Source of the DNA: CAZGMC01 sp964526565
Lineage (GTDB): Bacteria > Pseudomonadota > Alphaproteobacteria > DSM-16000 > Inquilinaceae
Direction of reading: 5' to 3'
DNA length: 60,879 bases
Assembly (NCBI GenBank): GCA_964526565.1
Contig: CAZGMC010000010.1
Span: 1 to 60,879, forward strand
The number at the start of each line of letters is the position of its first letter. Position 1 is the first letter of the stretch. Of this stretch, positions 38,030 to 46,684 are shown one piece after another. The notes beneath the pieces are model-generated. The model saw nothing but the letters and a program-made list of their open reading frames with translations. It was not told the DNA's origin and made no database searches. Both the position numbers and the translations under genes were made by a program.

Positions 38030-39102
38030 CCGATCGCATTCCTCTGCCCCGCGAGACCGCCGACCTGATCGGTCATGAGCAGGCGGAGCGCCGGCTGTTG
38101 CAGGCGGCCCTGTCGGAGCGCATGCCGCCAGCCTGGATCCTCGGCGGGGCGCCGGGCATCGGCAAGGAGACCCTGGCCTACCGCTTCGCCCGCTTCCTGC
38201 TGGCCGGCCGCGCGACGGAAGCCGGCGGGCTGTTCGGCGAGCCCCCGGCCAACCTCTACGTGCCGCCGCACCATCCGACGTTCCGCCGCATCGCCTCCGG
38301 CGGCCACGCCGACCTCAAGATCATCGAGCGGCCGTTCATCACCGACGAAGGCAAGGAAACCCGCGACCTGAACGTCGATGCGGCGCGGCGGATCGCGCCG
38401 TTCCTGCGCAGGACCCCGGCCGAGGGCGGCTGGCGCGTCGCCGTCGTCAACGACGGCCAGGCCCTCAACCGCAGCAGCTCCAACGCCATCCTGAAAATCC
38501 TGGAGGAGCCGCCGGCGCGGTCGGTGATCATCCTGGTCACCGACAATCCGGGCCGGCTGCTGCCGACGATCCGCTCGCGCTGCCGCCGGCTGCAGCTTGG
38601 GGCCCTGGCCGAGACCCAGGTCGCCGCCTTCCTGGAGCGCATGGCCCCGGACCTGGCCGATACCGATCGCGTCGCCCTGGCGCGGCTCGCCGACGGCAGC
38701 ATCGGCCGCGCCGTGGCGCTGGTCGAGGAAGGCGGGCTGGACGTGTACCGCCGCCTGGTCGGCCTGCTGGAACCATTGCCGCGGATCGACATGATGGCGG
38801 TGCACGCGCTCGGCGACCAGATCGCGCCGGCGGCGGCCGACCAGGCCTATCGCACCGTGACCGGCCTGTTGCAGTGGTGGCTGGGCCGGCTGGTGCGGGC
38901 CCTGGCGCGCGGCACCATGCCGCTGGAGGTGATCCCCGGCGAGGCGGCGCTGTATGGACGGCTGGCCGCGGCGCGCGGTCTTGATCACTGGATGGCGGTG
39001 TGGGAAAAGACGCGGGACCTTTTCGCCGCCGCCGACAGCGCCAATCTCGATCGCAAAGTGACCATCCTGACCGCCTTCATGGCGCTGGCCGCGCCGCGCT
39101 GA
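38026..39102 (+). CDS. holB: DNA polymerase III subunit delta'
   Basis: 358 residues, clamp-loader AAA+ fold. The P-loop region reads GAPGIGKETLA, the SRC region is present as IRSRCRR (sensor/arginine-finger area), and the NAILKILEEPP block is strongly conserved. The Glu after the P-loop Lys is where ATP-binding family members have Ser/Thr, which fits a delta' subunit that does not hydrolyse ATP. Translation is coupled to tmk. Confidence 0.95.
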   Translation: MTDRIPLPRETADLIGHEQAERRLLQAALSERMPPAWILGGAPGIGKETLAYRFARFLLAGRATEAGGLFGEPPANLYVPPHHPTFRRIASGGHADLKIIERPFITDEGKETRDLNVDAARRIAPFLRRTPAEGGWRVAVVNDGQALNRSSSNAILKILEEPPARSVIILVTDNPGRLLPTIRSRCRRLQLGALAETQVAAFLERMAPDLADTDRVALARLADGSIGRAVALVEEGGLDVYRRLVGLLEPLPRIDMMAVHALGDQIAPAAADQAYRTVTGLLQWWLGRLVRALARGTMPLEVIPGEAALYGRLAAARGLDHWMAVWEKTRDLFAAADSANLDRKVTILTAFMALAAPR

Positions 39103-39133
39103 CGGCGCCGCGCCACGCAGGAGACGCCGACGC

Positions 39134-40690
39134 ATGGGCTCGCCCGGCAAGACCTACTACGTGACGACGCCGATCTACTACGTGAACGACCGGCCGCACA
39201 TCGGCCACGCGTATACGACGCTGGCCTGTGACGCCTTGGCCCGCTTCATGCGCCTGGACGGCTACGACGTACACTTCCTGACCGGCACCGACGAGCACGG
39301 CCAGAAGGTGCAGAAGTCGGCCGTCGACGCCGGCATGGACCCGAAGACGTTTACCGACCGCGTCAGCCAGAACTTCCGTGACCTGACCCGGGTCATGGGG
39401 TTCTCCAACGACGACTTCATCCGCACCACGGAGGAGCGCCACCTGCGCGCCTGTCAGGCGTTGTGGCAGGCGATCGAGGCCAACGGCGACATCTACCTCG
39501 ACAAGTACGCCGGCTGGTATTCGGTCCGCGACGAGGCATTCTGGGACGAAAAGGAGCTCAAGGATGTCGGCGGCCGTAAGATCGCCCCCAGCGGCGCCGA
39601 ATGCGAGTGGGTCGAGGAGCCGAGCTATTTCTTCCGCCTGTCGGCCTGGCAGGACCGGCTGCTGGCCTTCTACGAAGCGAACCCGGATTTCATCCTGCCG
39701 CCGAGCCGGCGCAACGAGGTGGTCAGCTTTGTCCGCCAGGGCCTGCACGACCTGTCGGTCAGCCGCACCACCTTCGACTGGGGCATCCCGGTGCCGGGCA
39801 ACGCGGCGCACGTCATGTACGTGTGGCTCGACGCGCTGACCAACTACATCACGGCGGTCGGCTATCCCGACACGGGGGCCGAGCTGTGGGGCCGGTTCTG
39901 GCCGGCCGACCTGCACATGGTCGGCAAGGACATCCTGCGCTTCCATGCGGTCTACTGGCCGGCGTTCCTGATGTCGGCCGGGATCGCGCCGCCGAAGCGC
40001 GTGTTCGCCCACGGCTGGTGGACCAACGAGGGCGAGAAGATCTCGAAAACCGTCGGCAACGTCATCGACCCGCACGCGCTGATCCGCGAATACGGGCACG
40101 ATCCGGTGCGCTATTTCCTGCTGCGCGAGGTGCCGTTCGGCAATGACGGCGACTTCTCGCACCGGGCCATGGTCGGCCGGTTGAACAACGACCTGGCCAA
40201 CGACTTCGGCAACCTGGCGCAGCGGGTGCTCAGCATGGTGGCCCGCAACTGCGCGGGTGCCGTGCCCGAGCCCGGTGCCTACAGCGCTGCCGACCGCGCC
40301 CTGCTGGATCAGGCGTACGCGCTGGCGGACCGGCTGCGCGAAGAGTACGCGGGGCAGGCGTTCCATCGCGCCCTGGAGGCGACCTGGGCAGTGATCGGCC
40401 AGGCCAACCGCTATGTCGACGACCAGGCGCCGTGGGCGCTGCGCAAGACCGACCCGGCGCGGATGCGCACCGTGCTCTATGTCCTGGTCGAGACGATCCG
40501 CCAGCTGGCGATCCTGACCCAGCCGATCATGCCGGGCAGCATGGAGACCATGCTCGACCAGCTCGGTGTCGCGGCCGACGCGCGGGCGTTCGACCGGCTC
40601 GGACCAGCCAGTGCGCCGGTGCCGGACACGCCGCTGCCGCGGCCGCAGCCGGTGTTCCCGCGCTATGTCGAGGCGGAGGCCGGGATCTGA
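39134..40690 (+). CDS. metG: Methionyl-tRNA synthetase
   Basis: 518 residues, class I synthetase with HIGH at 22-25 and the KMSKS loop present as KISKT near residue 300. This short form lacks the C-terminal dimerisation/tRNA-binding extension, as usual in alphaproteobacteria. Lies 31 bases after holB and overlaps tatD by one base. Confidence 0.97.
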   Translation: MGSPGKTYYVTTPIYYVNDRPHIGHAYTTLACDALARFMRLDGYDVHFLTGTDEHGQKVQKSAVDAGMDPKTFTDRVSQNFRDLTRVMGFSNDDFIRTTEERHLRACQALWQAIEANGDIYLDKYAGWYSVRDEAFWDEKELKDVGGRKIAPSGAECEWVEEPSYFFRLSAWQDRLLAFYEANPDFILPPSRRNEVVSFVRQGLHDLSVSRTTFDWGIPVPGNAAHVMYVWLDALTNYITAVGYPDTGAELWGRFWPADLHMVGKDILRFHAVYWPAFLMSAGIAPPKRVFAHGWWTNEGEKISKTVGNVIDPHALIREYGHDPVRYFLLREVPFGNDGDFSHRAMVGRLNNDLANDFGNLAQRVLSMVARNCAGAVPEPGAYSAADRALLDQAYALADRLREEYAGQAFHRALEATWAVIGQANRYVDDQAPWALRKTDPARMRTVLYVLVETIRQLAILTQPIMPGSMETMLDQLGVAADARAFDRLGPASAPVPDTPLPRPQPVFPRYVEAEAGI

Positions 40691-41505
40691 TGCTGGTCGA
40701 CAGCCACTGCCACCTCGACTTCCCGCAGTTCGCCGACGACCTGGACGCGGTCGTGGCGCGCGCCCGCGCCGCCGGGGTCGGGTGCATGGTCACCGTCTGC
40801 ACGCGACTGCGGACCCTCGAGCGCACGCTGGAGATCGTCTCGCGCTACGACGACGTGTTCGCCGCGGTCGGCGTCCACCCGCACGAGGCGGCGGCGGAGG
40901 GCGGCGTCACCGTCGACGACCTGGCGGAGATCGCCGGCCATCCCAGGGTCGTCGCCCTGGGCGAGACCGGGCTGGACTACTTTTATGACCACAGCCCGCG
41001 CGACCGGCAGGAGGCCAGCTTCCGCACCCACATCCGCGCCGCGCGACGGACCGGTCTGCCCCTGGTCGTCCATACCCGCGACGCCGACGACGACACCGTC
41101 CGCGTCCTGCGCGAGGAAGGGGCGGGGCAGGGCGGGACGCAACCGCTCCGCGGCGTGCTGCACTGCTTCAGCGGCAGTCGCGCGCTGGCCGAGGCGGCGG
41201 TCGGTTTCGGCTTCTACATCTCGCTGTCGGGCATCTTCACGTTCAAACGGTCGGCGGAGCTGCGCGACATCGTCCGCGACCTGCCCATGGAGCGGCTGCT
41301 GGTGGAGACGGACTCGCCCTATCTGAGCCCGGAACCGCAGCGCAAGATGAAATGCAACGAGCCGGCCCTGGTCGTGCACACGGCGACGAAGCTGGCCGAG
41401 GTCAAGGGTCTGGGCATGGCCGAGGTGGCGCGGCGCACGACCGAAAACTTCTTCACGCTGTTCGACAAGGTGCCGGAGCCGGTGCCGGAGCCGTCATGCG
41501 CGTGA
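40690..41505 (+). CDS. TatD-family hydrolase (metal-dependent DNase)
   Basis: 271 residues, TIM-barrel amidohydrolase fold. Metal-binding blocks are DSHCHLD at the start, GVHPHEA, GETGLDYFY, then VVHTRDAD and LVETDSPYL. TatD proteins are 3'-5' exonucleases or DNases. The C-terminus has a 12-bp duplication coding PEPVPEP. Its stop lies within the start of the next gene (10-base overlap). Confidence 0.93.
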   Translation: MLVDSHCHLDFPQFADDLDAVVARARAAGVGCMVTVCTRLRTLERTLEIVSRYDDVFAAVGVHPHEAAAEGGVTVDDLAEIAGHPRVVALGETGLDYFYDHSPRDRQEASFRTHIRAARRTGLPLVVHTRDADDDTVRVLREEGAGQGGTQPLRGVLHCFSGSRALAEAAVGFGFYISLSGIFTFKRSAELRDIVRDLPMERLLVETDSPYLSPEPQRKMKCNEPALVVHTATKLAEVKGLGMAEVARRTTENFFTLFDKVPEPVPEPSCA

Positions 41506-42260
41506 CCGTGCTCGGCTGCGGCGGCTCCATGGGTGTCCCGATGGTCGGCGGCAACTGGGGTGCCTGCGATCCCGCCGAGCCGCGCAACCGGCGGAGCCGG
41601 CCGTCGATCCTGGTCGCGACGGAACGGACCACGGTGCTGGTCGACACCACGCCGGACCTGCGCGACCAGCTGCTCGATGCCGCGGTCCAGCGGGTCGACG
41701 CGGTGCTCTACACGCATGAGCACGCCGACCATGTCCACGGCATCGACGACCTGCGGCCGTTCACCTACCGGACCCAGCGCCCGATTCCCGTCTATGGCGA
41801 CCCTGCGACGATCAGCGGGCTGGAGCAGCGCTTCAGCTATGCCGTGGCCTCGACGGATGTCGAGCGCGGCCTGTACAAGGCAATCGTCATGCCGCACCGG
41901 ATCGACGGGCCGTTCACGATCGGCGACATCCCGGTCACGCCGTTCCACCAGGACCACGGCTCGACCCGGTCGCTCGGCTTCCGTTTCGGCCCCGTCGGCT
42001 ACTCCACGGACGTGGTCAATCTCGACGAGACGGCGTTTGCGGTGCTGGCCGGCGTCGAGGTGTGGATCGTCGATGCGACGCGCGAGGACCCGCACCCCAG
42101 TCACGCCCACCTGGCCCGGACGCTGGAGTGGATCGCCCGGCTCAAGCCGCGGCAGGCCTATCTGACCCACATGAACCATACCATGGACTACGGCCGCCTG
42201 ATGCGCATCCTGCCGCCGGGCGTGGCACCGGCCCATGACGGGCTGGTCATCGAGGCCTGA
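41496..42260 (+). CDS. MBL-fold metallo-hydrolase, PhnP-like
   Basis: 254 residues. Metallo-beta-lactamase fold with THEHADH (His74, His76, Asp78, His79), later HQDHGS and a C-terminal THMNH block. The start GCGGSMGVPMVGGNWGACD and the overall pattern match PhnP-like phosphodiesterases and the similar MBL proteins that commonly follow metG-tatD in alphaproteobacteria. Substrate unknown. Confidence 0.9.
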   Translation: MRVTVLGCGGSMGVPMVGGNWGACDPAEPRNRRSRPSILVATERTTVLVDTTPDLRDQLLDAAVQRVDAVLYTHEHADHVHGIDDLRPFTYRTQRPIPVYGDPATISGLEQRFSYAVASTDVERGLYKAIVMPHRIDGPFTIGDIPVTPFHQDHGSTRSLGFRFGPVGYSTDVVNLDETAFAVLAGVEVWIVDATREDPHPSHAHLARTLEWIARLKPRQAYLTHMNHTMDYGRLMRILPPGVAPAHDGLVIEA

Positions 42261-42313
42261 ACGCAGCGGCCAAACGCAGCGGCCAAACGCAGCGGCCAAA
42301 CGCAGCGGCCACC
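42261..42313. repeat. 13-bp tandem repeat aaacgcagcggcc x4
   Basis: Four near-perfect copies fill the gap between the convergent MBL and helicase-like genes. The unit is not a multiple of three, consistent with a non-coding location. Confidence 0.92.
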
Positions 42314-42322
42314 GGGCTGCCG

Positions 42323-45292
42323 TCACACCAGGCGCTCGAGCCGGCGGCTGACCAGTTGCGGGGCGTGGGCCAGGTCGTCCTCCTGCACGATGACCAGGAT
42401 CGGCTGGTCCGGATCGTCGTGACCGGACGGGTCGGCGGCAGAATGGTCCGGCCGGCCGGCCAGACGCACGTCATAGGTACCGCCGAAGCGGCCGAGCGCC
42501 CTGTAGCCCTCGGGCGTCGCCGTGCAGAACAGTCCGGCCTGGTCGAGCAGCGTGCCGAGCCGGGCGCAAGGGTCGCCGGCCGTGCCGGCGGGTCCGGCGC
42601 CGGCGGGCGCATTGCGGCCGGTCGGCGGACGGCAATGACGGAGCAGGGCGGCCGCATGACCGCCGGCAGAGCGACAGGAACGGGCATCGCCGACGACGTG
42701 GACGCCGAGCCGTGCTGCCGCCACCGCCTCGTGGTAGAGCGCCCGGCTGGCGGCGAGCCGCTGCGAACGCTGCGGCGGCGTGGCATCGCCAATGCCCGGC
42801 AGGATCACCAGCAGGTCGACGATCTGGTTGAAGAAGCGGTCCGGCACGCCGACCACCACCTGCTCCCCGGGCATGGCCGGGCCAAGCGCGGCGGCAACGG
42901 CGTGGCGCAAGGCATCGCACCGCTCCGGCACCGGCGTCGTCACGCCGACGCTGCGGCGGGCCCCGTTGCCGACCACGCCATGGTCCTGCCAGCCGCGCAG
43001 CAGCCGCATCAGGCCGTCGACCTCGGCGGCCTCGGCAGACCCGGTACCGGGCGGCGGCTGGTGCCAATGCAGGCCGGCCGCAGTGCCCGGCAGCTCTTCG
43101 CGCAAGGTTCCGGGGCCGGGCTGCGGCCGCAGCACGCCGTCGTGGAACACCTCGGACAAATAGCGGACGATATCGGGGTGGCTGCGGCTCTGTACGGCAA
43201 GGGCGTGGGGACGGGCGCCGATGGCCGACGCCGCCAGCGTGAACGCGTCGGTGCGGGCCGTGCCCGGCTCGGCCAGCGAGCCGAGCACCACGGCACGCCG
43301 CCCGCGCAACAACAGCCCCAGCAGTGTCGCGCCGGAGATGCGGTCGGCGTCGTCGACGATCACCATGTCGAACAGGCCGTCGACCAGCGGCACGAGGTGC
43401 GGCACCATGTCCGCCTGCACCGTCCAGAGCGGGCAGGGGCGTGTCAGGGGGCTGATCAGGCGCCCCAGGTCTGCATCCGCGCCGCCGTTCCAATGGCCGC
43501 CGGCGCGGCGGCGCTCCTCCATCCGGTCGTACACCGCAGCCAGCTTGTCGCCGGCATCCGTCGCCGTGGTGACGGCCGCCTGCCAGGTGTCGCGCAGCAG
43601 CTCGCGGGCGGCCTGACCGGCCCTGGACTGGGCCAGGGCGAGCTCCTGGCCGAGCCGCTCGGCGGTGGGTGCGGCAGCGATCGCCTCTGCCGCATTGCGT
43701 TCGGCGTGACCGGCACGCCGGCAGTCGACGACGCGCGCCATCTGGTCGAAGCCGGCGGCCAGCGACCCGGCGGCGCGCCTGTCGTCGGTGCCGGTCGCGG
43801 ACATTGGGAAAAGGATCGGATCGCTCAGGTCGGGCGGCAGCGGCGCCAGTGCCTCGTCCAGGCGCTGGCGCAGCGCCGGCAGCGACATCGGCTGGCGGCC
43901 GCGCCGGCGCAACAGCCGGACGAACCCGCCGCCGCCGCGGCCGCCGGCAAGACGCTCGGCCTCGGCGCGCCAGTGGGCGACCCGGTCCGGATCGACGTCC
44001 CAGTCCAGAGCCGGGTCCAGCAGCACGGCCCAGTCGGCGGCGACCTCGCGTTCCAGGCTTTGCCGCCGTCGCCGCCGGTCCGCCAGGTCGCGTTGCGCCT
44101 GTCGCAGGGCCTCGATGCGCCGTTGTACGGCGGCAACCTTCTGCTGCAGGTCGGCGAGCCCCTGCCGTGTGATGCGGGTCCCGGCACCCGGAGCGGGCCC
44201 GGCGGCCGTCAGCCGTTCGAACGAGCCGGTGAGGCGCTCCTTCAGTCCTGGGCTGCCGAGCTTCGGGATCCAGTCCTGGTGCTTGGCGACGATGGCCTGG
44301 AACCGGGTGGCATGCTGGTCGATGATGGCGGCGGACGGGCTGACGTAGAGGACGCTCTGGCCGTCGACCATCAGGCTGGCCATCAGGTTGGCGAGCAGGG
44401 CGGCCTTGCCGGTGCCGGGCGGCGCCTCGACCGCCGTCAGTGGCGCCGTCAGGCAGGTATCGAGCACCGGCGGCAGGTCGGCCGTCATCGGGAAGGCGGC
44501 GACGACGGCGGCGGTGACGGGCTGTGCCGGCGGCCGGCGCGGGGCGACAAGCGCGTGCAGCGCCGTCGGGTTGGCAGCGTCGCTGAAGGCGGGCTCGACG
44601 CGGGCGAGCTCGTCCAGCAGCCGCTCGCGGGCCGGGCCCGGCGGGCTGACGTAGAGCACCGCCGTACCGTGCCAGCCGGGCGCCAACGCTACGTTACATA
44701 GCGCTGTTACGTTATTGATCTGAAATGCGGCAGCGCCGTGCGGAACGCCCAGTATGGCGCCAAGCTCGGCCAGGCATTCGGCAAAGCAGCCGAAGTCGCC
44801 GCGCTCGATCCGTTCGGCGACCTCGTCGATGGTGGCGCGGTCCAGGCCAGCCTCGAACAGCGGACGGTGGTGCAGCCGCGGCCGGCAGCCGGGCGCCTTG
44901 CGGATCGCGGTGCGACCGCCGGCATCACCACCGACCACGACTTCGCTGTACAGCAGCGGCGTGACCATGCCGGCGGCGTCGACCTTGACGGGATGGCCAT
45001 AGGACAGGCCGGCGCCGCCGTTGCGGGCGATGAAGGCATCGAGCGCTGCGGCACCGCCTTCAGCCAGGTGAGGCTCATCCAAGTGCACGATGCCAATGGC
45101 GTCCGTGAAGAACGTCTCGCGGCCCTGCCACGGCGCAACATAGAGCCGGCCGAGGCGGTCGCCGCGGAACGTCAGGCCGAAGCGGCCACCGAGGACGATC
45201 GTGTTGTGCGCCCAGCTGACAAGCGCGACAAGGGCGCCGCGGCTGCCATCCTGGTGGTCTGCGCACGTCGCGTCTGCGGGATCGACGACCAT
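42323..45292 (-). CDS. UPF1/DNA2-like SF1 helicase family protein with degraded motifs
   Basis: About 989 residues. An N-terminal region of unknown family (about 1-280), Walker A VEAPPGTGKA near 288-296, a coiled coil near 377-414 inserted in the first motor lobe, a motif II-like VIVDDADR near 645 (family: DEAS/DEAQ), a motif III-like VLGSLAEP (family: GDP.QL), then QSRSHPDIVRYLSEVF near 702 (family: L..SYRSHP) and VGVPDRFFNQIVDLLVIL near 814 in place of TVHRFQG.E. The layout is that of UPF1-type helicases, but several catalytic positions are changed, so it may bind ATP and RNA/DNA without unwinding. The start is uncertain: ATG 45292 is used; ATGs at 45340 and 45460 are open too. Confidence 0.7.
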   Translation of the reverse strand: MVVDPADATCADHQDGSRGALVALVSWAHNTIVLGGRFGLTFRGDRLGRLYVAPWQGRETFFTDAIGIVHLDEPHLAEGGAAALDAFIARNGGAGLSYGHPVKVDAAGMVTPLLYSEVVVGGDAGGRTAIRKAPGCRPRLHHRPLFEAGLDRATIDEVAERIERGDFGCFAECLAELGAILGVPHGAAAFQINNVTALCNVALAPGWHGTAVLYVSPPGPARERLLDELARVEPAFSDAANPTALHALVAPRRPPAQPVTAAVVAAFPMTADLPPVLDTCLTAPLTAVEAPPGTGKAALLANLMASLMVDGQSVLYVSPSAAIIDQHATRFQAIVAKHQDWIPKLGSPGLKERLTGSFERLTAAGPAPGAGTRITRQGLADLQQKVAAVQRRIEALRQAQRDLADRRRRRQSLEREVAADWAVLLDPALDWDVDPDRVAHWRAEAERLAGGRGGGGFVRLLRRRGRQPMSLPALRQRLDEALAPLPPDLSDPILFPMSATGTDDRRAAGSLAAGFDQMARVVDCRRAGHAERNAAEAIAAAPTAERLGQELALAQSRAGQAARELLRDTWQAAVTTATDAGDKLAAVYDRMEERRRAGGHWNGGADADLGRLISPLTRPCPLWTVQADMVPHLVPLVDGLFDMVIVDDADRISGATLLGLLLRGRRAVVLGSLAEPGTARTDAFTLAASAIGARPHALAVQSRSHPDIVRYLSEVFHDGVLRPQPGPGTLREELPGTAAGLHWHQPPPGTGSAEAAEVDGLMRLLRGWQDHGVVGNGARRSVGVTTPVPERCDALRHAVAAALGPAMPGEQVVVGVPDRFFNQIVDLLVILPGIGDATPPQRSQRLAASRALYHEAVAAARLGVHVVGDARSCRSAGGHAAALLRHCRPPTGRNAPAGAGPAGTAGDPCARLGTLLDQAGLFCTATPEGYRALGRFGGTYDVRLAGRPDHSAADPSGHDDPDQPILVIVQEDDLAHAPQLVSRRLERLV

Positions 45293-45537
45293 CGGCGAAT
45301 GAATCGGGTCAAGGCGTGAGCCGGCGTGTGCGCCCAGCATCGGCCACAGGTATAGGCAAAGGGTCGCCACATGCAAGCACGCGAAGGTTCCGCCGGCTGC
45401 GCGAGCGACAGAGCAAGGGACTGCGCGAACGACTGCGCGAGAGCCCGCGCCAGCCATCATTTTCCATAATATATATTATCCGACTATCGGTACGCTCCTG
45501 TGGCAGGCCCGCCTTGCCATCAGTGGCCGGTCCGGTG

Positions 45538-45794
45538 CACCGTCCTGGGGGGGCATCCCCGTCCTGGGGGGCATCCCCGTCCTGGGGGNNNNNNNNNNNN
45601 NNNNNNNNNNNNNNNNNNNNNNNNNNNNNNNNNNNNNNNNNNNNNNNNNNNNNNNNNNNNNNNNNNNNNNNNNNNNNNNNNNNNNNNNCCGTCCTGGGGG
45701 GGCATCCCCGTCCTGGGGGGCATCCCCGTCCTGGGGGCATCCCCGTCCTGGGGGGGCATCCCCGTCCTGGGGGCATCCCCGTCCTGGGGGGCAT
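45538..45794. repeat. G-rich minisatellite (unit ~18 bp, catccccgtcctgggggg) interrupted by gap
   Basis: About three copies before and at least six after the N-block. The number of Gs varies from five to seven between copies. Each unit carries a CCCC...GGGG arm pair and long G runs, so hairpins or G-quadruplexes are possible and explain both slippage and assembly failure. Confidence 0.92.
45589..45688. other. Assembly gap (100 Ns)
   Basis: Exactly 100 unknown bases, a standard placeholder, lying inside the minisatellite. True length is unknown. Confidence 0.99.
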
Positions 45795-45831
45795 TCATCC
45801 TGTGGCATCCGTTCCGAGTGCGAGGCACGCC

Positions 45832-46668
45832 ATGGCCGACCCTGCCGACCCGAACCGAACGGGCCTCGACCGCCTGCTGGCCATCATGGCGCGGCTGCGC
45901 GACCCGGAGCGCGGCTGCCCCTGGGACCTGGAACAGACGTTCCGTAGCATAGCACCGCACACCATTGAGGAGGCTTACGAGGTCGCCGACGCCATTGAGC
46001 GTGACGACATGCCTGGACTCAAGGAAGAGCTCGGCGACCTGCTGTTCCAGGTCGTGTTCTACGCGCAGATGGCCGGCGAGCGCGGCGCTTTCGACTTCGA
46101 CGCCATCGCCGCTGCCGAGGCCGACAAGATGGTCCGCCGCCATCCGCACGTCTTCGGCGACGCCGCCGTGGGCAGCGCCGGCGAGCAGACCGTGCAGTGG
46201 GAGACGCACAAGGCGCGCGAGCGTGCCGATAAGGCCCGCGCCAGCGGCCGGGCGCCGGGCGCGCTGGACGGCGTCATCGCCGCCCTGCCGGCCCTGACGC
46301 GGGCCGTCAAGCTGCAGAAGCGCGCGGCGCGGGTCGGCTTCGACTGGACCGAGGCGGCCGACATCGTCGACAAGATCGCCGAGGAGGCCGGCGAGCTGCG
46401 CGTCGAACTGGACGCGGCCGAGGCCGACCGCGACCGGATCGAGGATGAGCTGGGCGACCTGCTGTTCGCCCTGGTCAACCTGGCGCGGCGGCTGGACATC
46501 GATCCCGAGGGCGCGCTGCGCCGGACCAACGCCAAGTTCGAGCGCCGCTTCCGCCGGATCGAGGCCCGACTGGCCGAGGATGGCCGGGCGGCGGCGGACC
46601 AGACGCTGGAAGAGCTGGAGCGGCTCTGGCAGCTGGCCAAGCGCGACGAGCTGTCAACCGGCGGCTAG
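45832..46668 (+). CDS. mazG: Nucleoside triphosphate pyrophosphohydrolase MazG
   Basis: 278 residues with two MazG domains: EEAYEVADAIE and KEELGDLLFQVV in the first, EEAGELRVELD and EDELGDLLFALV in the second (the EExxE...ExxD metal-binding pattern of all-alpha NTP pyrophosphatases). It hydrolyses NTPs to NMP and PPi, a house-cleaning role. ATG 45832 follows the minisatellite by 38 bases, so repeat length could affect expression. Converges on the inositol-phosphatase family gene. Confidence 0.95.
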   Translation: MADPADPNRTGLDRLLAIMARLRDPERGCPWDLEQTFRSIAPHTIEEAYEVADAIERDDMPGLKEELGDLLFQVVFYAQMAGERGAFDFDAIAAAEADKMVRRHPHVFGDAAVGSAGEQTVQWETHKARERADKARASGRAPGALDGVIAALPALTRAVKLQKRAARVGFDWTEAADIVDKIAEEAGELRVELDAAEADRDRIEDELGDLLFALVNLARRLDIDPEGALRRTNAKFERRFRRIEARLAEDGRAAADQTLEELERLWQLAKRDELSTGG

Positions 46669-46684
46669 GGCCGGCCCGCCGGGC

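Larger units (their letters stand above)
45293..45831. other. Divergent intergenic stretch with G-rich minisatellite and assembly gap
   Basis: Between the divergent helicase-like gene and mazG. About 250 bases of AT-balanced sequence hold short repeats (actgcgcgaacgactgcgcgag near 45420) and an AT-rich ataatatatattatcc near 45470, the best promoter candidate. It is followed by the minisatellite and the N-block. Frames running through the array are open but not convincing genes. Confidence 0.6.

Noticed and set aside
38026..39102. Altered P-loop (Glu after Lys) in HolB as a defect
   Set aside because: The delta' subunit does not hydrolyse ATP, so P-loop drift is normal.
45538..45794. Repeat array as a CRISPR
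   Set aside because: Units are directly adjacent with no unique spacers, and no cas genes are present. It is a minisatellite.
45316..45831. Open frame running through the minisatellite and N-gap into mazG
   Set aside because: The repeat happens to be open and in frame, but the content is simple repeats plus unknown bases. MazG starts normally at 45832.
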